Below the pieces are notes generated by a model that was not told where the DNA came from, searched no databases, and saw nothing but the letters and a program-made list of their open reading frames with translations. Below are positions 11,501-21,586 of a DNA stretch of 64,000 nucleotides, in pieces. This DNA comes from Hysterangium stoloniferum (Eukaryota; Basidiomycota; Agaricomycetes; Hysterangiales; Hysterangiaceae), in assembly GCA_015178975.1 (NCBI GenBank), contig WHVD01000010.1, forward strand, positions 186,001 to 250,000, given 5' to 3'. Within the stretch, counting starts at the first letter, position 1. Each line of letters begins with the position of its first letter. Position numbers and translations under genes: made by a program.

Positions 11501-13031
11501 GATCAAGTTTCAAGATCTCAGTGAAACTTGTCTGAAGGGTTTCTGCAGTTGTAGCATCAAGCCATAATATTCTCCAGTAACTAGGTGATGCACATATCAG
11601 TCTGATATTAACTGCAATGTGTTTAGAAATAATAATAAAGTAACCCACAGTCTGAGATCTGCACACTCCTCAGCAAACTTTAAGGAAATTTGGGTCTTTC
11701 CAATACCACCCATCCCATATAACAGCAAGTGTCTCCGGTGTCTCCCATGAGTTGTAACATTCCCATCCTCAAAGAATGTTCTCAACTTCTCTAGGTAAAT
11801 ATCTTGACCAGTGAACCGTGGACTTGATAAGAGCTTGCATCTGTAAGATGGACCTCTATTCAGAAGATCTAATGATCCAGATAAGAACATCAAGTATTAC
11901 AAGCAAATGAGATACCATACCATCAGACTGGCTAAAGTCCCTTCTATATTCAAGCTCCAGTTTAGGAAGCTCACTTCCCATAGTTTGCAACAATGAGACC
12001 ACCATGTTGAAATCATCATCTTTAGCCGAGTAAAACTTTATCATATCCATGTGATTCTTGTTCAGCCCAATAGACTCAGCATTCCCTGCACCTGGAACAA
12101 TAGCAGAGGACTTTGGTACCATCTAACCCCATGTGAGCTTGTAAAAATCAAACAGCGCGGCTCAAGGCACTTACAAAACTAAACGTTCCATCATGCAAGT
12201 CAGTTTGATAGGCTTCATAAAGAAACTTTGTATTGAAACGAGCACTGATCCCGTTGTACTGAGACAACTGGATTTCTAGCACTTCTGAATTAGTTGCCAA
12301 GTTTCGTAACAATCTATGGGAAGTATTTCCATCAACTGGCAGAAGTATACGCAGCATTTGGGAGGCAGAGAGTGCAACAGCTACCCCTTGATGCGGGGTT
12401 CCGAAGAACAGTATCCCAATTGCGTACAGCATTATTTCTTTGTGATGAGGAAGGTGAGATTTGTTGCATTGATTGGCATGAATCAAAGCCTACACACACA
12501 CATTCCAGTTGGAACTCAAAACATAGAAGTACTTCTAAATTAAACACCTACGAATTTGAGAATGATGCCACCTAAGCTGTGGGCAAGAAAGATGATTGGA
12601 CGTTTCTAGCCATAATTTAACAACCATTCCCCATAATTAAAGAAACTCACCGTAGTAGTTGTATTGTTCCTAAGCGAAGCAAGTCGCGAAATAAAATTTT
12701 TTGCATGACCATACAATGTCTCATCTATCTTGTTTGATTGACTACCGGTGGATCCGTGATAGCCGTACGTAGCAATTCTGGCGTGAGGTAATCGATGGGG
12801 CAATAAGTCTCTAAGCCAGAGTATTCCATTTTCCGCTGTCCAGGAGTCTTCGCGATGTCCATCTAGGCCGTGGATGGCGATGACGCTACCAGAATTGTCA
12901 TTAGCGGGGAGCCACCGGCAAACTGTTAACATGACACACTCGAGAGTCGGAGAGATGCCCTCGACGAGCACCTTAATGCCCAGTCCAGAATCTGTGCGAT
13001 CACGATTATAGTTCACAATTTCTGATTCCAT
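5541..13031 (-). CDS. NLR/STAND receptor: alpha/beta hydrolase - NB-ARC - TPR array
   Basis: Fungal NLR-like protein, probably a cytoplasmic non-self or incompatibility receptor in which TPRs sense, NB-ARC switches and a SesB-like lipase/esterase head acts (family knowledge). I place exons at 12940-13031, 12651-12885, 12552-12605, 12175-12489, 11921-12122, 11649-11868 and 5541-11580; phases agree and give about 2385 residues. The head has A-I-H-G-L-D-G-H near its start, A-H-S-L-G-G with the nucleophile serine near residue 119, F-F-G-T-P-H-Q-G, and N-H-M-D-M-I-K-F. NB-ARC follows with P-loop G-M-G-G-I-G-K-T near 351, Walker B L-L-I-F-D-N-A-D and L-I-T-S-R-N, then about 38 TPRs of 42 residues. 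The start at 13031 is chosen because an upstream Met at 13076 lies before a likely intron-like tract; it remains uncertain. The present stop lies inside the solo LTR, which replaces the last two repeats with about 14 foreign residues. The gene otherwise looks intact. Confidence 0.88.
5583..10350 (-). repeat. 126-bp TPR-coding tandem array with 882-bp higher-order unit
   Basis: About 38 copies of a 126-bp unit encode near-identical TPRs of the form H-P-D-T-L-T-S-M-G-N-L-A-S-T-L. Most differences fall at a few positions: D or S after H-P, T or R before S-M, R/S/K before N-L-G, and R/H/W/C/V around E-A-x-K-Q-L-L. Blocks of seven units (882 bp) recur almost exactly, seen for example at 7811, 8693 and 9575, and again at 8345 and 9227. 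That is recent segmental duplication on top of unit duplication. Confidence 0.95.
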
Positions 13032-15548
13032 CTGAAGCAAGAGAGTTAAAGCTAATGCTTCCTTCATACAGAGCAAGATTTACCTACCTAAATTTCAAGT
13101 TCTTCCTTCCAATAGATTCAGGATGAATTATCTCTTTACAACGCGTTGACGTGGCAATACCTGTGACAATGTTACGTCTTTTGCATCACATAGTCCCACG
13201 AATATTGTGACTAAACTATATGTCGACCGATGAGATGCTGCTATGTTTGCACTAAAGTGTGCGCAACTTCACATCGTAGTACAACCAGGATACCGATGGT
13301 TTTTGCAGCATGTGGGAAGTCTTGCGAAGGAGCATTCTGAGCTAGGTGTGTCGATCGTCTTTTCTGCTTGCTCATCTGTATTTCTCACATAAATTCACAT
13401 TCCTCTTTGCCTCTGAAAATTCCTGATTGCATGCTATTCTTCTCTATGCCCATGTAGTCATCACGAAGTATTCTAAGCGCTCAACAACATCAACTCAAGG
13501 GCTCAATTGAAGAGATAACACGGCTTGGAGACTCCGATATCATCTACATGTCCTTCATTTGGCCTGGCATATTGCGTTTCGTACACTTCTCCTCGTCTAC
13601 CCATTTGTCCTTTAAACTTTTCTTGTGGCCCCACTCCATTCCTTTAACATACTTGGTCAATATCGTGGAATAGGCACCATTACATCTCGTCGTTGGGTTG
13701 CAATGACCTCGTTTATAGCTTCATCGTTGCTGACCCACCTTCGCTGCTCGTTCTTCTCTAACATTTGTCATACCGGTCAGCTTCGTACACGCCATAGTCC
13801 CGTACGCAGTGTCTCCAAGGCCGTACAGTCTCCTTTATGAAGACAATGTACGCTCAATTCTACACTTCCCTCTCAACCAACTCTTCATTGCGCCGGCCGG
13901 TATCAGTTTTCCCAGTAACCACGATGTCTCGATCCGGAGACGTTGGACCATTTCCCTCGATAAAAGCATCAGACTGGGGTCATTCTAATGGGGTCGTCAG
14001 ATGAGGCCATGCAGGAACATTAGGTGAGTATGGTGCTTATCGGAGCCATTAAACGGACGACGATGCTGACATGCGCTTACTTATAAGATAAAGATACGGT
14101 GGATTATAAGCTCTATTGCAGTAACAAACTCGTCCTCGACTACTTGTGCAGCCCTGACTCGTGAAATAACCCTTTGCGCTAAACACCACGACAAGCTTGC
14201 GCATGAATGATGTAGGGAATGTCTCGGGACGTTAAAGCCCAATGTTGTCGTTCTGTGGAGATGCCAGAACCTAATTGAGCGCAGAAAGTACTGGTCGATG
14301 TGAACGCTCCGTGGTTGCGGTTAAAGATAGGTATGATGATCGTGATTGCGACATGCTCGTTGATTATTTTGGCATCGATTCTAATGACCTTCGCTTCTGT
14401 TCAGCACTGAAAATAGGCGTCCTCCCGGGCTTACACTGCGCGCACCTCTTTCCTTCATTGTTCCGAAGAGTGACCAGGCTACACTATTCCCAATGCCGGG
14501 AACATGCTAGCAAGCACGCAGGTTAGCACGCGGGTATCTCTTTCACTTGGGGTCCGGTTCGGCCGTAGCCACTACATCTTGACATAGCGAAGAGTTTTGC
14601 GTAGTGGGTGGCCGCGACAAAGCGTCTGATGTTACAGTTTTAATGAACACTGGCTCACCTGGGTGCAGCATCTCAACCTTTCTGGAGTGCGAACAGTCCT
14701 TTTTGTGCTATCTCCAATGGACGAGGTTACAAGGACCTATTATTTATCGAAATAATGTCTTTTAAAGTAATTAGGGCAGAATATGAAAATTGAATGAACT
14801 GTGGGAAATGAAGAGCCTTCAACCTCAACAATCTTGGGAATGGCAAGTCCTCATCCTATTATTTCACCCCTACTAATAGTTTCTGGACCAGATGAGATTA
14901 TCAATGCGAAATAGTCCTGCTTTAAGTCCTTGCAAATTATTCCAACGCCAATGCAGAACGTTATGGCTACAAAAATGAAACGACTCGTGGCAGTGTCATA
15001 AAATGTTAGTAACATTGGGAAAATTGAAATCATCATTTTCTTCAGATCGCGACATTTGACAACCCATTTTCGAGTGGCCTATGTACGAATACAGCGGCAT
15101 ACATCCTTTAGGATTCATTCGAGGTTGTGGCCCAATCAATATCTCTATCTCCCAAACAGTTCTCTGCTTTGTGAAAATCTCGGGGCATTAGTCATCTCAT
15201 CTACCACCTGTACACCATGTGGCGATATGCGGCGATTACTAGACACTCAAAAGTCTCCACAAAAAGTGCGATTAAAAGTTATCGTTAGACTTAGTCGCTT
15301 GTACATCAAATATATATATATCTACTTAGTTCGCCAATTTTAAGCCATTTTTTGCCTCCGTGTTCATCACCTCTGTCTCGGGACACTCCAGGCGCTCAGC
15401 TCCTGAGGAACCGCGCCCGTATTCCCAATTAGGCATCACCTTCCCACCCTTAGTGGGGTCCTGGGCAAAATGTAAAAAATGTAATAAATATACCATATTT
15501 ACGATATAATTACGAGAGACCATCAGCACAACTCGATTCTTGATGAAA
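13032..15548. other. region upstream of the NLR, no gene recognised
   Basis: This should include the NLR promoter on the minus strand. Short frames exist, such as 13625-13840 (+) and 15326-15529 (-), but none shows a domain, splice-consistent extension or repeat. I see no transposon ends here. Confidence 0.4.
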
Positions 15549-16018
15549 CAATGTCCAATATGATACCTACCAACCGGAGCATATCTTCAAGGTAAGTCCG
15601 AATCCTCACCCTTCCTCGGGGCATATTCTTATTTTTTATTTTATCGCTGACCATGGATACTTGCAGGTGTATTTATGTGCGATTTGTTGACGTTGGCGTT
15701 ACAGGCAAAAAATAATTTTCCTGTGCATTGGACTGACTTTGTATTCCATTATAATAGGGTGCGTACTTCGATCGAACAAAAAATCTCGAGCGGTCTTTAT
15801 GAGCCTTCCAGATCTTCTTACCACTTTTTGAGATGAGATTAGAACCATTCACACATATGTTCAAGTGGTTGCAGGTAAGCCCATCTTTCAGACACTTTCT
15901 ATTGAACTGGTGAAATTTTTTCTTTGTAGGTTATGGGAGTTGAACTGGGTGCAGTATGTGAGAAAAATCGAGCGCAATGCATCGATTCATTCGGTGGCAA
16001 TCAATGGATCCACGGTGA
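15549..16018 (+). CDS. unrecognised spliced reading frame (partial)
   Basis: Four consecutive segments keep one reading frame across good splice signals: to 15591 (donor GTAAGT), 15667-15758, 15814-15876 and 15931-16018 approximately. The translated pieces look like protein, with hydrophobic and aromatic residues mixed (for example C-D-L-L-T-L-A-L-Q and F-T-H-M-F-K-W-L-Q) and a segment D-S-F-G-G-N-Q-W-I-H at the end. I do not recognise the family. I find no convincing first exon upstream. A continuation from about 16066 to 16280 is open but less protein-like. It may be a remnant of a host gene. Introns are about 50-75 nt, like those of the sure genes in this window. Confidence 0.4.
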
Positions 16019-16332
16019 GCACTTCTGGTTTATGACCTATCTTTGGCATTGCTAAAAAAAGGTTATAGGGTTATATCACCACCTGCTCTCGAGAAAAACT
16101 TTGTCTGCATACCATCAATGCTCATCAATTCGACATTTCCGTTTCACCACAACCTTGCACTTCCAGCACAACTTGTGTAGCTGCTTATCAGCATTTTACT
16201 GGGCCAGATATGACAAGCTGCTGAGGTGCAATCCAGGGCCATGTATTACCCACAAGAAACTGATATAAGGATCAGGTGGCAGTGACATTAAGAACTCTCC
16301 CCATCTAACTCATTACCCACCCTCCAACTACC

Positions 16333-17010
16333 ATGGGCTCAGAAGGCACTGTCCAATTCAGTGAAATATTGTGCATTGAACTGGGGTTCTCAGGCGTCTG
16401 TCTTGGGGCTCAGTTGAAGCGCAAGTTACACTTCACCGATATCCAATTCTACGACAGGAATACCCACATTGCGGGTACATGGCACACAAATAGTTACCCA
16501 GGTAGGTCTCGTGATTTTAAAACACATTTACTTTGATCAAGAAGTGTATCAGGGGCAGCCTGGTAAGTGTGAAGTGTCCTCGGTTTAACTCATCCTGCTT
16601 AAAAGGGGCATGCGAAGCGACATCACTGTGATGTTTTATTCTTTCTCTTTTGAGACCAACACTGACTGGTCAACCCTATTTCCTGATCAGTCAGACATAT
16701 TTGATTGCATTAATAACGTCGTTGACAAGTATGATCTTCGATGTTGTATGACACTCCAGACAGACTGTGAATCAGCTTCCTGGGATAGTGAGTGCCAGAT
16801 CTAAACTGTTCATCTCAAGGATGTCATCAGCAGGAAACTGTTTAAACATGAATGCCGCATATTATTTTCCGCTGTTGGTGCACTAGTGATTCCTAAGTAC
16901 CCAAAGATCCTCGATGTGGAGGTCTTTGGTGGACTGATGTTTCAGATGGCCAGTGATCGGGAATGGATGTCAGTATTATCACCTTCCCCTCCTTTCACAA
17001 CTTACTCTCA
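16333..17010 (+). pseudogene. Baeyer-Villiger-type flavin monooxygenase, truncated pseudogene
   Basis: The first exon starts with ATG in a good context and encodes an N-terminal FAD Rossmann region (G-F-S-G-V-C-L-G-A-Q-L) followed by F-Y-D-R and I-A-G-T-W-H-x-N-S-Y-P-G, ending at a GTAGGT donor near 16501. The next block (from about 16610) has F-Y-S-F-S-F and W-S-T-L-F-P-D-Q-S-D-I, then a stretch ending L-F-S-A-V-G-A-L-V-I-P-K-Y-P. These are hallmarks of fungal Baeyer-Villiger/FMO-like enzymes. It is broken: the first glycine of the G-x-G-x-x-G motif is missing (I-E-L-G-F-S-G), an in-frame stop follows C-Q-I at about 16804, and the match ends near 17010, before the NADPH-binding half. The family is normally about 500-600 residues, so less than half remains. 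Confidence 0.8.
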
Positions 17011-18705
17011 CACCATGCTCAGGTTCTGGTGGTATGTTGGGCCTGTATTGCACTTCAAATATTATATAAAATGGGTAGTTGGCTTTTTAATAGTAAAGAA
17101 AAGGTCTAGCAGCCATCTTTGTACTATAAAATTGCCTGGTTTGTTGATGCAAGCCATTAAAATTCCTTAAAATTCCTTAAAATTTGTCTTAAAATTAAAC
17201 TTGGTTAACTTAATTAGGCCTTGTCACTGGAGGCATCCCAAAATTTTTGGAGTTGGAGAACCTTCTGAAAATCTTAATATTTGGCCAAATGTTTTAAGAA
17301 TTCTTTGAAATGACAAATTGTTTGAAAATTTTGAGTTTTAATAAGATTTTCCAAAGTGGAAAATCATATCTGAAAACTTTAAATATTCCCATCATGAAAC
17401 TCTGACTAATTGATGGTTTGGTATGTATTTGTGTCTTCCATGCTTCAGCATACTCATCACATCTAATCATATCTGCCATCCTTTGATATCTTTTTCAACT
17501 TTTTATCTCTTCACTTTGGCATGTAATCATGTCCACTTCATTGGTTTCCCAGCTCTTCTCAGTGAAGATCGATACTATTGAGTTGAAAAGGACAGATAAC
17601 AGTATGGAGAATGAGATGCTAAGACTATGTGTCTCTTTTGTGAAACTAGTAGGTGTGCATCTTTGTACCCTTCATCAATCTACTAATGTAGGCCCTTGTG
17701 CTTAGGTCTCTCAAAGCACAATGTTGGATGAAACTCCCTTGGGTCCATGTATGCAGATAAATGATAATATTCTCAATGGGCCACAGTCAAAGCCAGCAAT
17801 GCTGATAACAACTGTGAGCACAAATATCAATTTATAAGTGTAAGTCATTTCACACTCACATTGTTCCAGTTAAAGCCATCTATAAGTGGATATCCTGAAA
17901 AATTCATCACCATGATAGAAGAAATAGACACATGCCAAATGTACACATTTGATGCAGTACACTGGAGAGGTTAGCAAATACTTTGTGTGTCACTCTGCAC
18001 TGACATCTTACCCTTACCTCTGAGCACATTTTACCTATGTGTCCATGGGACGTTCAAGTTGTACAGCTATGGATAGTCCTGTTTTTGCCATTCTGCTATT
18101 GAGGAAAAACCATTCATTTACTTTACCATCTTGTTTTCTCCATATGGGGTCCCCCATTCAACATGCTTCGTGCAAGTGTGAAATTCACCAGACTTGATAA
18201 TCAGAATCATGGATCAGCGATTGCAATTGGCAGTAATAGGATGAATGAGTGGACAAGCAATTTCAGCTCTAAATGCCTGTGTGCAAAAGAATTCCTTCAT
18301 AATGTGACTCAGACCTATATATTTCACCTCTGTTGATAATAGTGCAGTGAAAGGTTTATTTTTCGATTCCAGGAAATTGCACCTCTATCCATGTTGAAAA
18401 AATTACTGGATGTCAAATATTGATTCTCTTGCGAGCTCCGTCCATGAAGACTTCGATGCCATAAGTGGCTTAAATCCATGTGAGTTTTTGTAGCAGTGCA
18501 CCTTAGTTGTCTGCTTACCAGGGTTGTGGTTTCTTCATTCATTGGGCCTATCATACAGTATGTTCACAATATTTTACCTTATAACAACCATCTTATATCC
18601 ACCCACAAAACTGTCCTACCAATCTCGTTTTGACCCACATGAGTCCTAATTGGTGTCTCCTTATGTGTGGTAACTAAATAATCACATTGACTCTGAAACT
18701 GATAG
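17011..18705. other. no gene recognised
   Basis: Both strands hold only short frames. The sequence is moderately AT-rich and may contain decayed coding or repeat DNA that I cannot place. Confidence 0.4.
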
Positions 18706-19091
18706 TGTTAAGTGTGCACGTGACTTACTGTCACACACACACAGAAGTCTGAGGAAAGTTGTTACTATTCAGGTAACTACCTACAAGCTTACATGTATAT
18801 ATGTCAAAGAACAGTAGACTTGACATCTGGTTGACAGCTAGTTGAAAACTGTCATGGAAATGAACTGTGGAACCTTCTGGAACCTTCTAGCATGTTCCAG
18901 AATAGAAACTGACAGCTGTCATGGGAAATGAAACATGGAACTTTCTGGAACCTTCTGGAACCTTCTGGAACCTTCTGGAACCTTCTGGAACCTTCTGGAA
19001 CCTTCTGGAACCTTCTGGAACCTTCTGGAACCTTCTGGGATGTTCCAGAATGTTCCAGAACAACTTGGAGACAGTAGAGGTGGTTGTAACA
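18706..19091 (-). mobile_element. copia-type LTR containing a 10-bp tandem array
   Basis: The segment begins TGTTA (18706) and ends TAACA (19091), and a copia RNase H end lies just beyond it on the minus strand, where a 3' LTR should be. A purine-rich tract on the minus strand borders it (GAGATCAGAGGGGTC). Inside lies a run of the 10-mer TGGAACCTTC at about 18931-19037 with outlying copies from 18868. The other LTR was not found. Confidence 0.55.
18868..19050. repeat. 10-bp tandem repeat TGGAACCTTC
   Basis: Around ten uninterrupted copies of TGGAACCTTC plus degenerate flanking copies. Because 10 is not a multiple of three, all frames stay open and give artefact frames rich in E-G-S-R-R-F or N-L-L-E-P-S-G-T. 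It lies inside the copia-type LTR. Confidence 0.95.
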
Positions 19092-20037
19092 GACCCCTCT
19101 GATCTCACATATCTCCAAAGAACAGGAGAGAAAAGGAAAGAGGGAGAGGGAGAGAGATTCCTATACTATACAGAAGTAAGAAAAGAAAACAAGAAAACAA
19201 AGTCCTAATGCCCATTCCATCATGGCAGAATTGAACCTTTGGAGAGGACAGAGGCTTGGTAAGAATATCTGCAATTTGTTCTCCAGTAGGAATATAAGAA
19301 GTATAAGAAGAAATAATACACTCATCATTAACAGCATTCCTAAGCCAATAGTAGTGTAGGTCAAGATGTTTCATCCTTCCATGATGCTCAGGATTCTTAG
19401 ACACACTGATGGCAGACTGGTTGTCAATGTGAAGAGTGGAGGGCTGATTAAGCTGGTAGCCAAATTTACCTAGGATGTTCTGCATCCAGTCCACGGCTGG
19501 GGGGCTCCTTGAAAACCTCCATGGTGGGGGGGGTTCCTCATAGACATCCATGACTGAGGGAGGCACCTCGAAGACTTCCTCCATGACTGAGGGAGGCACC
19601 ACGAGGACTTCCTGGATAGGGTGATCAGCATCCATCAATGTAATATTGGGTTGATGAATGGGGCTCCCCAGGGAAATGCAAGGTGAGCAGGGAGAGATGG
19701 GAAGTGGACTCTGTGCTGGCAGGGGAACAAGGGAAGTGTCCGACACCGCAGGGAACAATGGCGCTGGGGTAGAGCAGGTGGCAACAAGGGGGTCAAGTGA
19801 CGTGCAGGGGGGTGGGGTTGGCTGTGGTGCTGGAGAGGGCTTGGGTGCAGGTGAAGATGGTGGTATGAGGGAAGGTCCTGTGGGGGGGAGGGGCAACGGT
19901 ATGAGGGGAAGAGAAGGTGGGTCAGTGGATGGTTCAAGACCTCCTGGCAGCTCTGAAAAGGGTGTAAAGCCCTGCAGTGGGGGTGTGGAAGAAACAGATG
20001 GAGGTGGAGAGAGGTGGGAGGAGCTGGATGGCATCAT
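19092..20037 (-). mobile_element. copia remnant: RNase H end joined to a proline-rich stretch
   Basis: The part nearest the LTR encodes the copia RNase H C-terminus with N-Q-S-A-I-S-V-S-K-N-P-E-H-H-G-R and A-D-I-L-T-K-P-L. Upstream (about 19490-20037) the frame is a low-complexity proline/serine-rich stretch rather than reverse transcriptase. The element is a broken, incomplete copia copy. Whether the proline-rich part belongs to the element's variable linker is not clear. Confidence 0.75.
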
Positions 20038-20196
20038 AGGGTCAGCTGGGCAATACCCCCTCCAAACTCTGATGGAAGTCGGCAGTTTTCATCGTTGATT
20101 AGGGTCACTCGTGAAGAAGTGAATGTTGTCAGGAAGTAAAGAACCTTCATGGCAATCAGCGCCGAGATACTTGCCGTCATAGGCAGGGTAGCACGA

Positions 20197-21030
20197 TCAG
20201 TCATCCTCTGAATCAGCTGAGAAATTGATGGGCCCCATCCGGTAGGTTTGTTCCTGAGGCCCACATTGGGAAGGAGGTCTGAAAGGTAGTGCAACTCTGT
20301 CCCCACATCGCAATGCAATGCTTTGTAGTTTGATCCTCTGTACTTTGTCCCAATCATAGAAGGTGACGCCATCTTTTCCTTTCCTGCTTTTCTGTCCTAC
20401 ACTCTGAACACATGGCATGCCCCCATCACTGCAATCTGTCTCAGTGAAATCCATCCATTTATGGCCCAGGGGGGGAGCGATGGTTGAAGGGCTGTTGTTT
20501 CCTTCCATTCTCCTCCATTCCTGCTGTGTCTGCTTTGAGGGGACATTATCCCTAGCACTCATCCTTCGCTGTCCTTCTAAGTACTCCTCCCTCCTCTTCC
20601 TCTTGAGCATTCTTAATTCCTCCTGGACCTGCGCAGAGAAAGCCTCGGACTGCCATTTTTTTCCTGATCCCTCCTCAGTGGAAGGGAAGATACTACGAGG
20701 GGGGGGGGGTTTCGCTCCATGTTCCCGAGGGAGCCCCCCAAGTACCAGAGGACAGGGGCACAGCTTTTGGAATGGGGTCCATCCATGTAGGGTATGTGGA
20801 CGAAGAGGTTTCCCCCAGGTGCTTGACAATTTCTGTTTGAGGTGGTGGGGAAGGAGGAACCATTGTTTGGGGTCGAGGTATCCTTTTGAAGTTGGGAAGT
20901 CAGGGTCTGGGGGGAGTATATGGAGTGAAAGCAGTTCTGCTCCCTGAGTTGGTGGAGGTTCCTGCAGTGTTGTCCTGTATGGTGGAGTGCATTGACGATG
21001 GCATCCCAGAATTACCCGTACAGTGCTCAA
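20197..21030 (-). CDS. unrecognised ORF between retroelement pieces
   Basis: A 277-codon frame with a proline-rich N-terminal half, a basic helix-prone middle (K-R-K-R-R-E-E-Y-L-E-G-Q-R-R near its centre) and an acidic end (S-A-D-S-E-D-D). I recognise no domain. It sits between a Ty3 integrase end (21587) and the copia remnant (20037), both on the same strand, so it is most likely part of one of these elements. It could also be a captured host fragment. An overlapping frame (20034-20372) is open but looks like a shadow. Confidence 0.35.
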   Translation of the reverse strand: MSTVRVILGCHRQCTPPYRTTLQEPPPTQGAELLSLHILPPDPDFPTSKGYLDPKQWFLLPHHLKQKLSSTWGKPLRPHTLHGWTPFQKLCPCPLVLGGLPREHGAKPPPPRSIFPSTEEGSGKKWQSEAFSAQVQEELRMLKRKRREEYLEGQRRMSARDNVPSKQTQQEWRRMEGNNSPSTIAPPLGHKWMDFTETDCSDGGMPCVQSVGQKSRKGKDGVTFYDWDKVQRIKLQSIALRCGDRVALPFRPPSQCGPQEQTYRMGPINFSADSEDD

Positions 21031-21586
21031 TGTTTTCAGTACGAGACAATGTGGTAGAAGTATTAATAGGCTGGGGTTGTGGTATTCTTTTGAAGTTGGG
21101 GAACTTGGGTTTGGGTTGTTGTTCCTGCAACATAGTGTACTGATTTGAGAGGTTGATGTGGAGGGAAGAGATAGGGGGATAAAATTTTCTTTAGTGGATT
21201 TATGTATTTTATATTAATCTTAAACTCCGCTTGGTTATTGAGGTGAAAGGCTGAGGGGGATGAATAGTGAGGAGTAGAGTTAAAAAGTAAATAAACAGTG
21301 TTGTCATCATGAGAAGGTGAAATGATCATTAGATTTGATAAATAGTTTTGTAAGCTCTGAGAAGAGTGGGGGCATTATGAAGGTTGTTGCTGTTTAACCA
21401 GGTGTCCTCCCCTGGTCCATATCCTTTCCATCAAACTTGGAAAAGGAGTCAATTTCAATGCTTTTTGTGTCCTACTATAGCTTCTACCTCATATTCCTCG
21501 TTGTTACGGTCTAGTTCCCAAGGATTCTCGAGTAGCTCCCTTGATCCGAATTCCTTGGGGGAGAGATGGTACCATTTAAGATGGTC

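Noticed and set aside
18852-19208. Overlapping frames over the 10-bp repeat encoding repetitive peptides
   Set aside because: A stop-free 10-bp unit keeps all frames open. There is no start context or domain, so this is simple-sequence artefact.
19658-20098. Plus-strand glycine-rich frame
   Set aside because: It mirrors the proline-rich minus-strand stretch of the copia remnant; GC-rich low complexity explains the absence of stops.
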